Positions 25,078-35,444 are shown, numbered from the stretch's first letter. The stretch: 64,000 nt of DNA from Streptococcus mitis bv. 2 str. SK95 (GCF_000222705.1 NZ_AFUB01000023.1:124001-188000), one strand, 5' to 3'. Numbers and translations are program-made. The notes: generated by a model not told the origin, from the letters alone.

Positions 25078-26079
25078 TTATTTTGTAGTAATCAAGCCAT
25101 CAGGCTTGATTGTAAATGCTGGTTTATCTGAGCGGCTACCATCTTCGTTGACGTAGTACCAGCCACCTTCAACTTTAACAAGTTCTTCTGAAGACATTTC
25201 GCCGTTCTCTTCTTTGAGATGGTATAGTTTATCCTTGTATTGAACCCAACCAGTGACCATTGCTCCTGAAGCATCAAGATAGTACCATTTACCATTCACA
25301 AGCACCCAACCAATGGCCATGGCGCCATTTTCTTTGAGATAATACCATTTACCATCATCCTTCAACCAGCGAGAAGCTATTGAATAACCTCTCTCGTTGA
25401 AGTAATACCAGGTACCATCGATCTTTTCCCATTCTTCTTTTGGATAAGATCCGTCAGGATATTCATACCACCATCCGGTATCATTCTTTTTCCATTTGGG
25501 TTTAGCTTCTTCGTCATCTAGTAAAACAATGTTTTTGTCGTACGGATTTGAAGAATATTGCCACCATCGAATCCCATCCATGCTAGGAAAATATTCAAAA
25601 TCAGCTGTACCATCATTCAAACCATAGCCTGCAATCCAAAGGCTATTTGGAAATTTTGCAAGAATCTGCTCATAATAGATATTATTGAGCGTGAATGGCT
25701 TGTAGCTGTAATAGATTGGCTCGTAGCCATTTTCTTTGAGGATTTCCATAAAGCGAATACAAGCATCTGTATTTGCCTGTTTATCTCCGCTAGCATGATC
25801 TTCGTAATCAAGACACAAGTATTTTACTTTTTGAGGTACATTATCAAGGAAGTAGCGTGCCTCTCGTTCGGCTTCTTCGATGTCACCACCAAACCAAGCA
25901 AAATGATAGAAGCCAATCGGATTGGACTGCTCTATTTGAGCATGTCGGCAAGGGTTTAGATAATTTGTACTTTCAGAAATTTTGATAATAGTGTTCTGTG
26001 TACCCATGTCAGCCAAAATACCTGTAATATCGTATCCATTGTGGCTAGATACGTCGATGAATAAGTCGTTTTTTTTCAT
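25078..26079 (-). CDS. endolysin: GH25 muramidase with choline-binding repeats
   Basis: The 333-residue lysin has an N-terminal GH25 domain (residues 1-190) with FIDVSSHNG (catalytic Asp), GFYHFAWFGG and LCLDYEDH (second acidic pair), then about six choline-binding repeats of the form GWVxxxGKWYYLxxxGAM up to residue 320. It cuts the glycan backbone of peptidoglycan and docks on phosphocholine of teichoic acids, similar to Cpl-1-type lysins. The start at 26079 has GGAAAGGGG upstream; the 9-residue longer frame is less likely. Last gene of the late operon, after two holins. Confidence 0.92.
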   Translation of the reverse strand: MKKNDLFIDVSSHNGYDITGILADMGTQNTIIKISESTNYLNPCRHAQIEQSNPIGFYHFAWFGGDIEEAEREARYFLDNVPQKVKYLCLDYEDHASGDKQANTDACIRFMEILKENGYEPIYYSYKPFTLNNIYYEQILAKFPNSLWIAGYGLNDGTADFEYFPSMDGIRWWQYSSNPYDKNIVLLDDEEAKPKWKKNDTGWWYEYPDGSYPKEEWEKIDGTWYYFNERGYSIASRWLKDDGKWYYLKENGAMAIGWVLVNGKWYYLDASGAMVTGWVQYKDKLYHLKEENGEMSSEELVKVEGGWYYVNEDGSRSDKPAFTIKPDGLITTK

Positions 26080-26083
26080 TTGT

Positions 26084-26416
26084 TTATTCCCCTTTCCAGG
26101 CATCATTCATCTGCTTAACCGCTGACTCGACAAATGTATCAAGATCGCGGTCAGTCATACTGATATTGTATTTGGTAAGTTCAGCACGGATTTTAGTGCG
26201 AGCTTGTTCGAGCTTCTCTTCGCCTTTATAGCCAGTTTCAGAAGCGACCTGCTCCACGGCATTGACCGCATTTTTAGCCAAGATTTCAACAATCTTGATA
26301 GTCTTCTCTCCGCCTTTTTGAACAAGATAATCCTTAATGGTTTTGACTGCGATACCAGCCAAAATGACTAGGATGCTGATTGCTCCGTTTGCGATAATTT
26401 CATTGATTTGTTGCAT
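26084..26416 (-). CDS. phage holin, LLH family
   Basis: The 110-residue protein has one N-terminal membrane helix (NGAISILVILAGIAVKTI) and a charged helical tail (IAKNAV-type heptads, KGEEKLEQARTKIRAEL), the pattern of the LL-H holin family. It overlaps the other holin gene by 17 bp and precedes the lysin. It likely permits or times lysin access to the wall. Confidence 0.85.
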   Translation of the reverse strand: MQQINEIIANGAISILVILAGIAVKTIKDYLVQKGGEKTIKIVEILAKNAVNAVEQVASETGYKGEEKLEQARTKIRAELTKYNISMTDRDLDTFVESAVKQMNDAWKGE

Positions 26417-26852
26417 TGTCTTTCTCCTCTACTTCTACTTTGTCTTTTTGGTCGATATTAACTAGTAATTGACCAAGTTTTTTTGCATTGTCTTTCTTAA
26501 TCTGATTAATGTATGGTTTCAAAAATTCTGGAAATGCTAGTCCAATCATCTCCCAATTTTCAATTACTGAAAATAGATAATTGAACGAGAAGAACATCGT
26601 CCAAGCAATACCGAAGTTACGAAAACCAAGTGAACGTGAATACATAGCAACAAGTAAGATGACGAGAAATACAACGAAATGACGAATCAATCCCATCGTT
26701 CCTACCTTGCTATCAAAACGCTTAGTCTTAAATGCTTTGATGTAACCAGTCACAATATCCAATACCATCAACCAGAAAAAGAAATGGATATACGGACTAT
26801 ACGATAGGTTTTTTAGATGTTCAATTAGTTCATGAAATACTAAATCTTGCAT
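26400..26852 (-). CDS. phage holin, holin_4_1 (toxin-secretion/lysis holin) family
   Basis: The 150-residue protein has three or four membrane segments, starting with the typical HFFFWLMVLDIVTGYIKAFKTK; DIVTGYIKA is the family hallmark. The tail is charged. With the LLH protein it forms the usual two-holin set of streptococcal phages. Confidence 0.88.
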   Translation of the reverse strand: MQDLVFHELIEHLKNLSYSPYIHFFFWLMVLDIVTGYIKAFKTKRFDSKVGTMGLIRHFVVFLVILLVAMYSRSLGFRNFGIAWTMFFSFNYLFSVIENWEMIGLAFPEFLKPYINQIKKDNAKKLGQLLVNIDQKDKVEVEEKDNATNQ

Positions 26853-26863
26853 ACATCTCCTTT

Positions 26864-27472
26864 CTAATCAATTCGTGGCATTACCACTGTCAAAATACCC
26901 TTCTGCAACATCTCAGCAAGAGGTTGCTCTTTCCATGTGTAGCCTTCAGATGGTTGCATCTGGAATTTCAAGATGGTTTGTGTCTCCTTCGGCCACTTCG
27001 GATTCGTGTCGTAAGGGTAAGGCATCGATACGATATCACCGTTCACATAGCGACGGTCCTTGACAAGTGGTTTGATGAACTGCGCAACCTTGCTATAGGT
27101 GTTCGTTGACATGCCACCATTCTGGCCAATCGCAAGCGCAATGAGAACCTCAGTAATCGCTGATACGCTATCAATGTTCTCTTTGTTAGCTGAAAGGCCT
27201 GTCTTAGCTTTTGCCAAAGATTGCACTACTTGTTCAATCTCAGCTTGCGCCTTCACGATTGCTGAACCTGGGTCCAACTCAGATTTCAGGATATCCAATA
27301 CTGCTTGAATCAAGACATCCTCTTGCTCATTCGTACGGTCTCCTGTTAGCTCACGCATATTCGTACTGTATCGATTACCCTCAGACAGACGAATTTCTAC
27401 TACGGTCGCCACATTTTCGCCAAAGCCACGAGTATAGGGTTTGCTTGCTAGTTCATAATTGTTAATTGCCAT
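26864..27472 (-). CDS. conserved phage protein of the fibre-lysis interval
   Basis: The 202-residue protein lies between the fibre and holin genes, where streptococcal phages place DUF1366-like or baseplate accessory genes. It has a central helical region (AQAEIEQVVQSLAKAKTGL) and a Pro/Trp-rich end. No catalytic motif is seen. Start supported by AAAGGAAAA; it overlaps the previous gene by 11 bp. Confidence 0.6.
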   Translation of the reverse strand: MAINNYELASKPYTRGFGENVATVVEIRLSEGNRYSTNMRELTGDRTNEQEDVLIQAVLDILKSELDPGSAIVKAQAEIEQVVQSLAKAKTGLSANKENIDSVSAITEVLIALAIGQNGGMSTNTYSKVAQFIKPLVKDRRYVNGDIVSMPYPYDTNPKWPKETQTILKFQMQPSEGYTWKEQPLAEMLQKGILTVVMPRID

Positions 27473-27671
27473 TTGTCATTTTTCCTTTCACTTCTTCAAA
27501 TTTTGTTTTGAGCTCTTCGTCAGATTCGATGATTCGTTTCATCTGCTCGAGTTCCATAGCAGTTACTGTATAGAGGGCTTCGAGCGTTGCTGACTGAGTA
27601 GCCTCATTACCGACTTTTTCACCTAACGATTTGATCGCTAAACTGCTGATTTGTTTGTCTTGTTCGTTCAT
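27462..27671 (-). CDS. small helical phage protein
   Basis: A 69-residue, highly charged helical protein (MELEQMKRIIESDEELKTKFEEVK). It overlaps the fibre gene by 4 bp and the next gene by 11 bp, so it is a real member of the operon. Function unknown. Confidence 0.6.
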   Translation of the reverse strand: MNEQDKQISSLAIKSLGEKVGNEATQSATLEALYTVTAMELEQMKRIIESDEELKTKFEEVKGKMTNGN

Positions 27672-30600
27672 GTTTTCTCCAATTTTTCTATTTTTTGATT
27701 AAGTTCTTGAATGGCCTTGATTAAGTAAGGCACGAGAGCAAATGTGTTGTAAGAGTATGCGCCGTCAGGATTCTCAAAGAATGCTTCAGGAGCGTACTTC
27801 TGGACATCCTGCGCCATGATACCGCAAGCGATATCTTCGATTTTACCATCGTACTTTTTGCGATAGCTGTACGTCTTCAAGTTTTCGACTACATCGAGAC
27901 CTGAGACTGTACTATCTTCGATATTGTGCTTATATCGACGGTCTGAGATTTCTTTATTCATTGGGATCCAATCGTAACCAGAACCGCTGTAATAAAGGTA
28001 AAGATAGTTATTAGAAGGCTCGAAATTTGAGTATTTAGACGAGTGAATCCAGTAACCAGATTTACCTGAATTTTCATTGTTGTAGAAAATATGACCGGTT
28101 ACTTTTAAATCTCCGTGAATAATTGGAGTATTCCAAAATTCAGCGCGATTATAACAATACATTTGACCTGTATGCTTAACGAACCAAGCGTAGTCACCAG
28201 GATATCCCCAATTGTTTCCCCAGTTGACCCACAAAGCCGTCTGTGACCAGTGACCAGAACCGTTACTCATACCGACTGAGAATTGATTTTGCCCAGTAAT
28301 CCAGTATACGGATGAGTCTTTCTCGTGTGTACCAATCTGGAATCCGCCAATGCGGCCTTTGTAACCTTCAAGCAAAGTCGCCGTGACTACGACTGACCGA
28401 AGCTTGTTAATGAAGGCTTCTTTAGCTGCAAGCGTATCCGTGAAGATATCGCTTGAGACGAACATCCGAGCCATGGCCATATCCATGACCAGCTTATCAG
28501 CTGTGATAGAGTTTGCTCGCAGAATATCTGTGTTAAGAGTCGCAAATGCACCCTCACCAACAAACAAGCGCTTGAAGTAACCTTGAATAGCTGTCAGCTC
28601 ATCAAGTAAGGTCTTACCCTTCAAACGAATCTTCTCCGCTTCAATCAAGATTTGATTGTTCGTCGCATTAATTTGAGAAATGATAGCACCTGCGCTAGTC
28701 AAATTTTGAAACGCAAACGAGCCAGCAAGTTGACTCTGAACCGTACGAATCGCTTCGTCTGTATCTTCAATAGCAGGACGTGTACTCATTGCAACGCTTC
28801 CCTCTTCTAATTGAGGAGCTAAAACATCGATATAGCTTCCTTTTGCACCATTTACTAAGTAAACATAGCCGATTGACAATTTTCCAGCTTTTTTTCGTTC
28901 GCTTGAAAATGTCAAATATGTCCATTTATCATCTTTCAAGATGAATTCTGGGCTTATACCTGTTGAATCGTCGCTCCACCAATAACTTTGTAATCTAACT
29001 CTCTGTCCAGCATTACCTTTTACCCAAACAGACATCGTATAGGTTCCTGGCATAATCTCAAATCCGTCCTGAGCAACGCCAATTTGACCTTTTGGATCAC
29101 TAGAAATTATACGTACTGCTTTATTAAAACCAGATACAGGGCCATCTGAAACCTCAATTGTCCGAACACTTCCAGAGCCTGAGCCACGAAATGTCCCAGA
29201 ATCCCATGAGCCTGAACCTACACGCATCTCTTTGATTCCTCTGATATAGTTTCGGCCACCTTTCGCAGCCTTCGAAACCTCAACCTGGAACAGCTGGTTA
29301 GTCAGAGCCATACGAGCGACATTGTTAGCAATTCCATTATCAGTATTGCCCAAAATTCGCTCATAGAGCTGACTAGTCTCTCTGACACGTTGGAAATCCG
29401 TTTGATTAGCCTTACCAGCAATTTGAGAGATAATATCCGCAAATCGTCCATCTACTGCTGTTTTGTAGGTCGCTATCTGAGTCGCTATCGAGCCATTTTG
29501 AGGGTTGGTGATAGCTTCAAACTTGCGTTCAATGCCTCGCACGTCTTCCTGATAGCTTGCCTTTCCGACAAAATCACGATTGACCAACTCACGTACAGCT
29601 GTCGCTTGCTTTGCGCTCTCTTCACGAGTGTAACGCTGCAAGGTTTCTTGTCGCTGGCCGTCTTGGCTGACATAGGTTTCAACCGTCGCCAATTTAGAAA
29701 ATAGACCTTCAGCCGTCTTCTCAAATTCAGACTTAGCTACGACAAGGTCTGTCTTCCCATCTTCAGGAGCAGGCCCTGCATCTATACGAGTCGAACTTCT
29801 GGTCAATTCGACTTTACGAAATGCTACATGGCCAATCTCGCTATAACCCAGAATAATTCGCCAGAAATCGAAATTATCAGGCTTGGTCAGCGCTGGGATA
29901 GTGACTTGATAAGTCTGCCAGCTAGATGTGAGATTAAAATTGCCATTTATAATCTCAGGGTTACCAGGTGCTGTTCGATTAGCTCTTAATGACACCCAGA
30001 CGTTTGGAGAACCAGAGTAACACATCGCTTGGAACGAAAGTGTGTATGTTTCGCCAATCTCTAAAACGAGAAGAGCTGTCGAACTCTTACCTGAAGCTTG
30101 ACTTCCTTCTTTTGAATGAATTTGCATCTGTTTCCAGGTTTTTGTTGTGCCTTTTACGTGGTATTCACCGTTGATGATTTTCCAGTCGACAGGACTGCCA
30201 TCCCCTTGGCTATACCTCCAAAGTCCTCTTGAAAAGTCGTAGTCTTCAGCATAATTCCGTCCCCCGACCTTCATCTTAGCGAAGGTCTGAGTCAGCCCAT
30301 CGATGCCTTGTTTAACCTCTGATTTCGTCGCAAAGCCGTCCATTTGACCAGTCATTCGACTAAGGGCCTCTGTGGTCGTTCTGCGGTACTCAGAAGCTTG
30401 ATTAACCTCACTTGTGACTGTTCGCTTCAGAGCGTCCAAGTCACCCGACAGAGCCGTCTGAACGCTTGTAGCTTGTGCCTTGAACTCTTCAAGCCTTGCA
30501 ACAGAATCCAGACCAATCCGCTTCGCTTCATGAGCGAGCGAGATACTTGCGCCAGCATTTTGTAAGGCTTCTTCAATCCTGCGCTTGATTTCTTGCAGAG

Positions 30601-31822
30601 AACCATTGTTAAAACTACTAAAGCGCTGATCAATAGTGTCAGACAGCTCTCTCTTGACTTCTTCTGCTCGTGCTTTGGCAAGTTCGACTTGATCACTAAA
30701 ATCTTTTTTGATTTTAGCGACCTTTTGGTCAAAACCTTTGTCTGCTTCTTCGATTTGGTTTTGGATTTGAGCTTCAAATTCGTTGAATTGCACAATCTTC
30801 TTCGTAATGGTTCCTGCGTATGAATACTGCGCATCATTGCCGGCCTTACTGTCTGCGCTGATACGACCACGAAGACCGCCTTTGAATGTAAATGATTGAC
30901 TCAATACGGGCGATTTGAAGGTTTCGCCGGTGTTGGTCTTGATAGTCACCCATTCACCCACGTTAAGCAAGAGATGTCCCTGGTAATTCAAATTAAACGG
31001 ATAATAGCGAATATCCTTGATTTTATGATAGAGATTATCCAAAATCGCTTGAGACATGAACAAATTATCCAATTCTAACGAGCGACCAGTGCGCATTCCG
31101 ACCGTAAGTGTCTCTTTATCTTTCTTGCAAGTTATCCCTGCAATCTGATACTCGACTTCGCTTTTGGTCAATCCGTGCATAAAGTAGCTGTCTGCTGTGA
31201 TCGTGATACCTGAGTCGGTCAACTCCTTGATTTCAAGTTTTCCTTCTCGATTGAAAAAACAAGACATCCCGAGCATTTGAGAGGCTAGACTCAAAACGTC
31301 TCTGAATGTCATTTTCTTTTCTTTAGGGATGCTTTCGATTCGGTAATTCATGGATGCAATATCCATGTTTTCGTTTGCAAGTTTTACACCTGTTTTTAGA
31401 CAAATCTCTTTGATGACATGCCTGATTTCTGCTGGATAAGTCAAATCTGTGACATGTTCACGATTGAGTTTGAACATTCCGTCCATAAGATCGAGCTTGG
31501 TCGTTTTACGGTTCCGGTCAATTTCAATATCATTGATGAAGTATTCACCCATTTTGACCCATTCGTAGGCTCCGTCTACCAAAAGACCAATTTCAGGGTA
31601 AATCTTATCTAGTTTATTGAAAGTGGTAATGATGCTCGTAAAGACGATTTTAGCACTGCCTGCGCATGTTCCGCCGGGCTTATATGTGTCACCCTTGATA
31701 TAGCCGTAATCAAAACTAGCCTCTTTGATATCACTTGACTGATACTGTCCTACTCTGATAGCAAGGGTGCGGTTCTTAGCAAACATTGCTTCATCGAATT
31801 TCTTACGTCTGAATATATCCAT
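27668..31822 (-). CDS. tail-tip/fibre protein with carbohydrate-binding modules and C-terminal S74 chaperone
   Basis: This 1384-residue protein has four parts. Residues 1-330 resemble the baseplate hub/Tal head. About 340-500 is a coiled-coil shaft with many Glu, Lys and Ala. Two similar beta-sandwich modules begin with GGRNY (near 520 and 845) and look like carbohydrate-binding jelly-rolls. After another shaft comes a receptor-binding area rich in Trp/Tyr/Gly, then the peptidase S74 intramolecular chaperone (last 92 residues, starting at Ser1293 in SDRRYKHNI, with GIMAQDVQ). The chaperone trims itself off after trimer folding. It probably decides host receptor choice. Start MDIFRRKK has GGTAAAAC upstream, weak. 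Confidence 0.85.
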   Translation of the reverse strand: MDIFRRKKFDEAMFAKNRTLAIRVGQYQSSDIKEASFDYGYIKGDTYKPGGTCAGSAKIVFTSIITTFNKLDKIYPEIGLLVDGAYEWVKMGEYFINDIEIDRNRKTTKLDLMDGMFKLNREHVTDLTYPAEIRHVIKEICLKTGVKLANENMDIASMNYRIESIPKEKKMTFRDVLSLASQMLGMSCFFNREGKLEIKELTDSGITITADSYFMHGLTKSEVEYQIAGITCKKDKETLTVGMRTGRSLELDNLFMSQAILDNLYHKIKDIRYYPFNLNYQGHLLLNVGEWVTIKTNTGETFKSPVLSQSFTFKGGLRGRISADSKAGNDAQYSYAGTITKKIVQFNEFEAQIQNQIEEADKGFDQKVAKIKKDFSDQVELAKARAEEVKRELSDTIDQRFSSFNNGSLQEIKRRIEEALQNAGASISLAHEAKRIGLDSVARLEEFKAQATSVQTALSGDLDALKRTVTSEVNQASEYRRTTTEALSRMTGQMDGFATKSEVKQGIDGLTQTFAKMKVGGRNYAEDYDFSRGLWRYSQGDGSPVDWKIINGEYHVKGTTKTWKQMQIHSKEGSQASGKSSTALLVLEIGETYTLSFQAMCYSGSPNVWVSLRANRTAPGNPEIINGNFNLTSSWQTYQVTIPALTKPDNFDFWRIILGYSEIGHVAFRKVELTRSSTRIDAGPAPEDGKTDLVVAKSEFEKTAEGLFSKLATVETYVSQDGQRQETLQRYTREESAKQATAVRELVNRDFVGKASYQEDVRGIERKFEAITNPQNGSIATQIATYKTAVDGRFADIISQIAGKANQTDFQRVRETSQLYERILGNTDNGIANNVARMALTNQLFQVEVSKAAKGGRNYIRGIKEMRVGSGSWDSGTFRGSGSGSVRTIEVSDGPVSGFNKAVRIISSDPKGQIGVAQDGFEIMPGTYTMSVWVKGNAGQRVRLQSYWWSDDSTGISPEFILKDDKWTYLTFSSERKKAGKLSIGYVYLVNGAKGSYIDVLAPQLEEGSVAMSTRPAIEDTDEAIRTVQSQLAGSFAFQNLTSAGAIISQINATNNQILIEAEKIRLKGKTLLDELTAIQGYFKRLFVGEGAFATLNTDILRANSITADKLVMDMAMARMFVSSDIFTDTLAAKEAFINKLRSVVVTATLLEGYKGRIGGFQIGTHEKDSSVYWITGQNQFSVGMSNGSGHWSQTALWVNWGNNWGYPGDYAWFVKHTGQMYCYNRAEFWNTPIIHGDLKVTGHIFYNNENSGKSGYWIHSSKYSNFEPSNNYLYLYYSGSGYDWIPMNKEISDRRYKHNIEDSTVSGLDVVENLKTYSYRKKYDGKIEDIACGIMAQDVQKYAPEAFFENPDGAYSYNTFALVPYLIKAIQELNQKIEKLEKT

Positions 31823-31833
31823 GTTTTACCACC

Positions 31834-32184
31834 CTACCTTTCTACCAGATTAAATTTAGCGCCTGACCAGGGCTTGAACTTCTCGGCAAACGAATAACTT
31901 GGAGCTGTTCTGTCCCCAACATAAAAAGTCTTTGTGACTTGCCCAGCCATAGGATCTGGATAAGACACCTCAAAAAATTCAGATGATACAGCATTTAAAA
32001 GCTGACTCATTTCATCTTGAGTCAGCATGCCCCATTCGCAATCTAATTTTCGCTTGGTCGTGATACGGTCACGGACCATGTCACCGTTAGCATTTCGGCC
32101 TGTTTCTCCGTCAATATCTTGGATACCGACTTGAAAAGATTTGGGAGGCTTAACAGCCACCCCATTGATAATTAAGCGTGCCAT
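31834..32184 (-). CDS. distal-tail/adaptor-like protein
   Basis: The 116-residue protein stands between tape measure and fibre, the normal place of Dit or a short tail-adaptor (DUF6711-like). It begins ARLIINGVAVKPPKSFQVGIQDID and has a beta-rich body with a GxxTKTFYVGDRTAPSYSF motif, as in short tail adaptor proteins of SPP1-like phages. Too short for a classical Dit, so a DUF6711 adaptor is more likely. Confidence 0.65.
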   Translation of the reverse strand: MARLIINGVAVKPPKSFQVGIQDIDGETGRNANGDMVRDRITTKRKLDCEWGMLTQDEMSQLLNAVSSEFFEVSYPDPMAGQVTKTFYVGDRTAPSYSFAEKFKPWSGAKFNLVER

Positions 32185-32195
32185 TTTACCTCCCT

Positions 32196-35100
32196 TTAAA
32201 TGTTAAGCAAGACTTGTCCTGCACGTTCTTGTTCTCGATTGATTTCTTGGATAGCTACACGACCGAACTCGTGACCGCCAATCATGATGACGATGTCACC
32301 GCTACCGCTGAAGCCTCCAGATTGTGGTAAGCCACCGCCCAAGGCATTGACTACCGCACCACCTACGATGCGCCCCATAGTCTGCAAGAATCCAGTATTT
32401 TCAAGAGGCATAACGACCTCTTTACCAGCTTCACCAATCATGGCAACTGTTGGACTATCGACAATACCACCACGAGCTAAACGTGGCAGGCTCACATATC
32501 CAATACCGCCAAGGGATACGCCAGGTATTTTGTTAATCATGCCAATAACACCATTGATCATGCCAATGAAGCCGTTGACTACATTTTCAATCGTCCCAAG
32601 AACCGCATTGACTGCACTTCTGAAAGCACCACCTACTGCACTACCAACCATTTGACCAGCGTTTACGAAGATACCCTTAACCGTATTCCAAACACCAGAA
32701 AAGAAACTGCCGATTGAGCTAAAAGCATTCCTGACTGCATTGTATGCATTCGTAAATGTATTCCCGAACCAAGAAGATACATTCGCAAGAGCACTTGTAA
32801 CATCGTTCCAGCGTCCACTAAACCAAGTGCCGATTGAAGAGAATATGTTTGTCAGTACATTCCAAGCTTTCTGGAACATGTCCCCAAACCATTTAGCTAC
32901 GTCAGCTAAAACAGTTGTGATATCGTTCCAGCGTTCTGCGAACCATTCGCCAATCGGTGTGAAGATAGCCACGATACCATCCCAGATTCCTTGGAAGATT
33001 GCTACAATCGTATCCCAGATAACTTTCAAAATCGCTACTGTTAAATCTAACAAAGCTGTGAGGAGTGTTGATAAGATGTTCATGATAGCATCGCCCGTTT
33101 CTGTGAAACCATCGAAAATCTTACTCATATCACTCGTAAGAATACCAGTGATGATATCAAACACACCCTTAAGAAAATCCGCTATGCCTCCGAATATATC
33201 AGCAACCGTATTGAATAATACGCGAAAGACTTCTCCGATATATTCAAGAGTTGGAGCTAGAACTCTCGTCAATTCCTCAACGATAAAGCCAATAGCAGGA
33301 CCTACATAAGCGTTAATGACTTGTGACATTTCTTGGAAACTTGCGACCATCTCCAAAATCTTCTGAATCATTGGCGAGATATGTTTGCCAATTGTATCCG
33401 AGAAGCCTTGACCGAGTTTTTCGATAATTGGTTGGATGTAATTATTCCAGCCTCTTACAAACAAATCGATAATGTTTGATATAGCTTTCGTTGATGATTC
33501 AATCGTTGGACGAATGTAATTATCATACACACGGCTGAGAGAATCAGACATAGCATTGATCGCTTGTTCTGCACTCTCAAAAACAGGAGCAACGGCAGAT
33601 AGGGCATTCGAAAGTGCGTCAGCGATACCAGGCATGTTATCCGTAACAATTCGCTCGATTCCTTGCATGAGGTCGCCGCCGAGTTTGAAGCCAATCTCTA
33701 CAATGCTAGATTGAATTGCTAGAATGGCAGAAACAATTGAACTTCCAATACGAACCGCTCCATCGGATGTAATTACATCATAGAAACCATCTGCGAATGC
33801 CTGAGCGATGTTTCCAGCTGATGCAAACATATTGCCCGTATTCTCGAATTGTGCCACAAGCGAGCGAATAATGCGTTCCTTTTGACGTTCTAGACCATTT
33901 GCTATGCTTTCAGCAAGAAATACACCAATTCCAACTCCAATTGTGCCGATAGAACCCGCTATCTGCCCCAATGCATAAGCAATTTTCTCGGTCATGACAT
34001 TAAAAGCATTGGCTACTCTTGGATCACTTCCAATTTCTTCAAGTGTCTTCTTAATTCGACCTAAAGCATTCTTGATACGTTCTAGTCCTTCGGCTCTGAA
34101 TGCAGCATTAAAACCTTTTTTGAAGAGATCAAACAACCCTTTTAGCTTATCGCCTAGCCCGTCAAAAATGCTCTTGAATTGGTTGTCCATATCAGTTAAG
34201 GCAACTTCTGGCAAGATGTCTTTGAAAGGTCCGCCGCCTCCCTTTCCTTTACCGCCTTTGCCTTTGCCTCCGCCACCACCAGAACCGCCAGAGCCGCCAG
34301 AGCCTCCGTCGTCTGAATCATCTTTCTTGTTCAAAAGGTTGATTTCATCAAATCCCATCAGACCAAGCAATTCTTTGACTGCTTTCTTAGCGTTTTTGGC
34401 CGAGTCTCCGAGGTTATCAGCTAGACCACCTGAAGCATCGTCTGCGTCACCCATAGCATCTGCGAGGTCGCCTGCGCCACCTGCTGCATCTTGTAAGGCT
34501 CCGTTCATGTCACCGACTGCGCCTGCTACACCATCCTTAACAGTCGCTTTCTTGTTAAACATCAACGCGATAAACTCAGCGAGTTTAGCAGTCACGCTCT
34601 TCAAGACCATAGCGAACGAATTCAAGACTGGCATGATAGCATTGATAATCGGCAAGAAGGTGTTGCCTACGTTTAAGGCAGCATCCTTCAATAGCGATTT
34701 AAACAAGCTAATACGCCCATTGACCGACTGTGACAGAGTCGTGCCGTACTTAGCAGTTGCTTGCTCTAGAATAGCCATGAGACGAATTTGTTGTTGAGTC
34801 TGATAGTCGAGTTGGTCCCAACTTTGGCCATTTGCAAAGCGCTTGAACGCTTCTGTAGATTGAATCATGGCCACATTGACGTTGATTCCTAAATCTTCAA
34901 TTGCTTCGGTGTTCCCTAACAAACCGGAACGAATACGCTCCATAACGTCCGTAATGCTACGACCCGAACCCTCTGCGACTACTGCCGATGTCTGAAGCAT
35001 CTTAGCAGTGTATGCACTCAGCTTGTTTGAATCTTTGATAAAACCCGAAAATAAGTTTGAATACACCGCCCCGTATTTCGTCGCTTCACCAACACCCATA

Positions 35101-35444
35101 TTCATAGCGTTTGCGTTATCGTTGACCCATTTTAAGAATGTCTGTGAGCTCTCGCCCATTTGACGCTTAATTTGGTTAATTGATGCTGCGACTTCAAGAG
35201 CCATCTGAGTTGAGTACATGCCGACATCAAGCATTTTCTTACCAAGATAGGCAAATCCAGCGAATTTTGCTAGTTTACCAAACACACCTAGCATGGAGCC
35301 AGACTGTGCCTTGATTTTGTCGGTTGATGACTGTACTTTGTTAGAGGCATCTTTGACCTTATTCTCGACTTCTTTCATCTTGTTCTTGAAAGGTGCGATT
35401 TCAGCATCAATCATAACCTTGAGCTCGTCAAGAGTAACTCCCAT
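32196..35444 (-). CDS. tape measure protein
   Basis: The 1082-residue protein sets tail length. The N-terminal ~100 residues are helical, followed by a tape-measure domain (SSQTFLKWVNDNANAMNMGVGEATKYG), a Gly/Lys-rich linker near residues 372-405, then long hydrophobic helices and Trp-containing repeats (WFGDMFQKAW, WFSGRWNDVTS, WFGNTFTNAYN) and a Gly-rich end. The repeats could form the membrane-passing channel. It begins next to the frameshifted chaperone pair. Confidence 0.9.
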   Translation of the reverse strand: MGVTLDELKVMIDAEIAPFKNKMKEVENKVKDASNKVQSSTDKIKAQSGSMLGVFGKLAKFAGFAYLGKKMLDVGMYSTQMALEVAASINQIKRQMGESSQTFLKWVNDNANAMNMGVGEATKYGAVYSNLFSGFIKDSNKLSAYTAKMLQTSAVVAEGSGRSITDVMERIRSGLLGNTEAIEDLGINVNVAMIQSTEAFKRFANGQSWDQLDYQTQQQIRLMAILEQATAKYGTTLSQSVNGRISLFKSLLKDAALNVGNTFLPIINAIMPVLNSFAMVLKSVTAKLAEFIALMFNKKATVKDGVAGAVGDMNGALQDAAGGAGDLADAMGDADDASGGLADNLGDSAKNAKKAVKELLGLMGFDEINLLNKKDDSDDGGSGGSGGSGGGGGKGKGGKGKGGGGPFKDILPEVALTDMDNQFKSIFDGLGDKLKGLFDLFKKGFNAAFRAEGLERIKNALGRIKKTLEEIGSDPRVANAFNVMTEKIAYALGQIAGSIGTIGVGIGVFLAESIANGLERQKERIIRSLVAQFENTGNMFASAGNIAQAFADGFYDVITSDGAVRIGSSIVSAILAIQSSIVEIGFKLGGDLMQGIERIVTDNMPGIADALSNALSAVAPVFESAEQAINAMSDSLSRVYDNYIRPTIESSTKAISNIIDLFVRGWNNYIQPIIEKLGQGFSDTIGKHISPMIQKILEMVASFQEMSQVINAYVGPAIGFIVEELTRVLAPTLEYIGEVFRVLFNTVADIFGGIADFLKGVFDIITGILTSDMSKIFDGFTETGDAIMNILSTLLTALLDLTVAILKVIWDTIVAIFQGIWDGIVAIFTPIGEWFAERWNDITTVLADVAKWFGDMFQKAWNVLTNIFSSIGTWFSGRWNDVTSALANVSSWFGNTFTNAYNAVRNAFSSIGSFFSGVWNTVKGIFVNAGQMVGSAVGGAFRSAVNAVLGTIENVVNGFIGMINGVIGMINKIPGVSLGGIGYVSLPRLARGGIVDSPTVAMIGEAGKEVVMPLENTGFLQTMGRIVGGAVVNALGGGLPQSGGFSGSGDIVIMIGGHEFGRVAIQEINREQERAGQVLLNI

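Noticed and set aside
32740-33309. 189-residue plus-strand frame
   Set aside because: Antisense to tape-measure repeats; no promoter or ribosome site and no family likeness.
33994-34797. 267-residue open frame on the plus strand
   Set aside because: It is the mirror of the tape measure gene; its Pro/Ser repeats come from the Gly/Lys linker read backward. No ribosome site.
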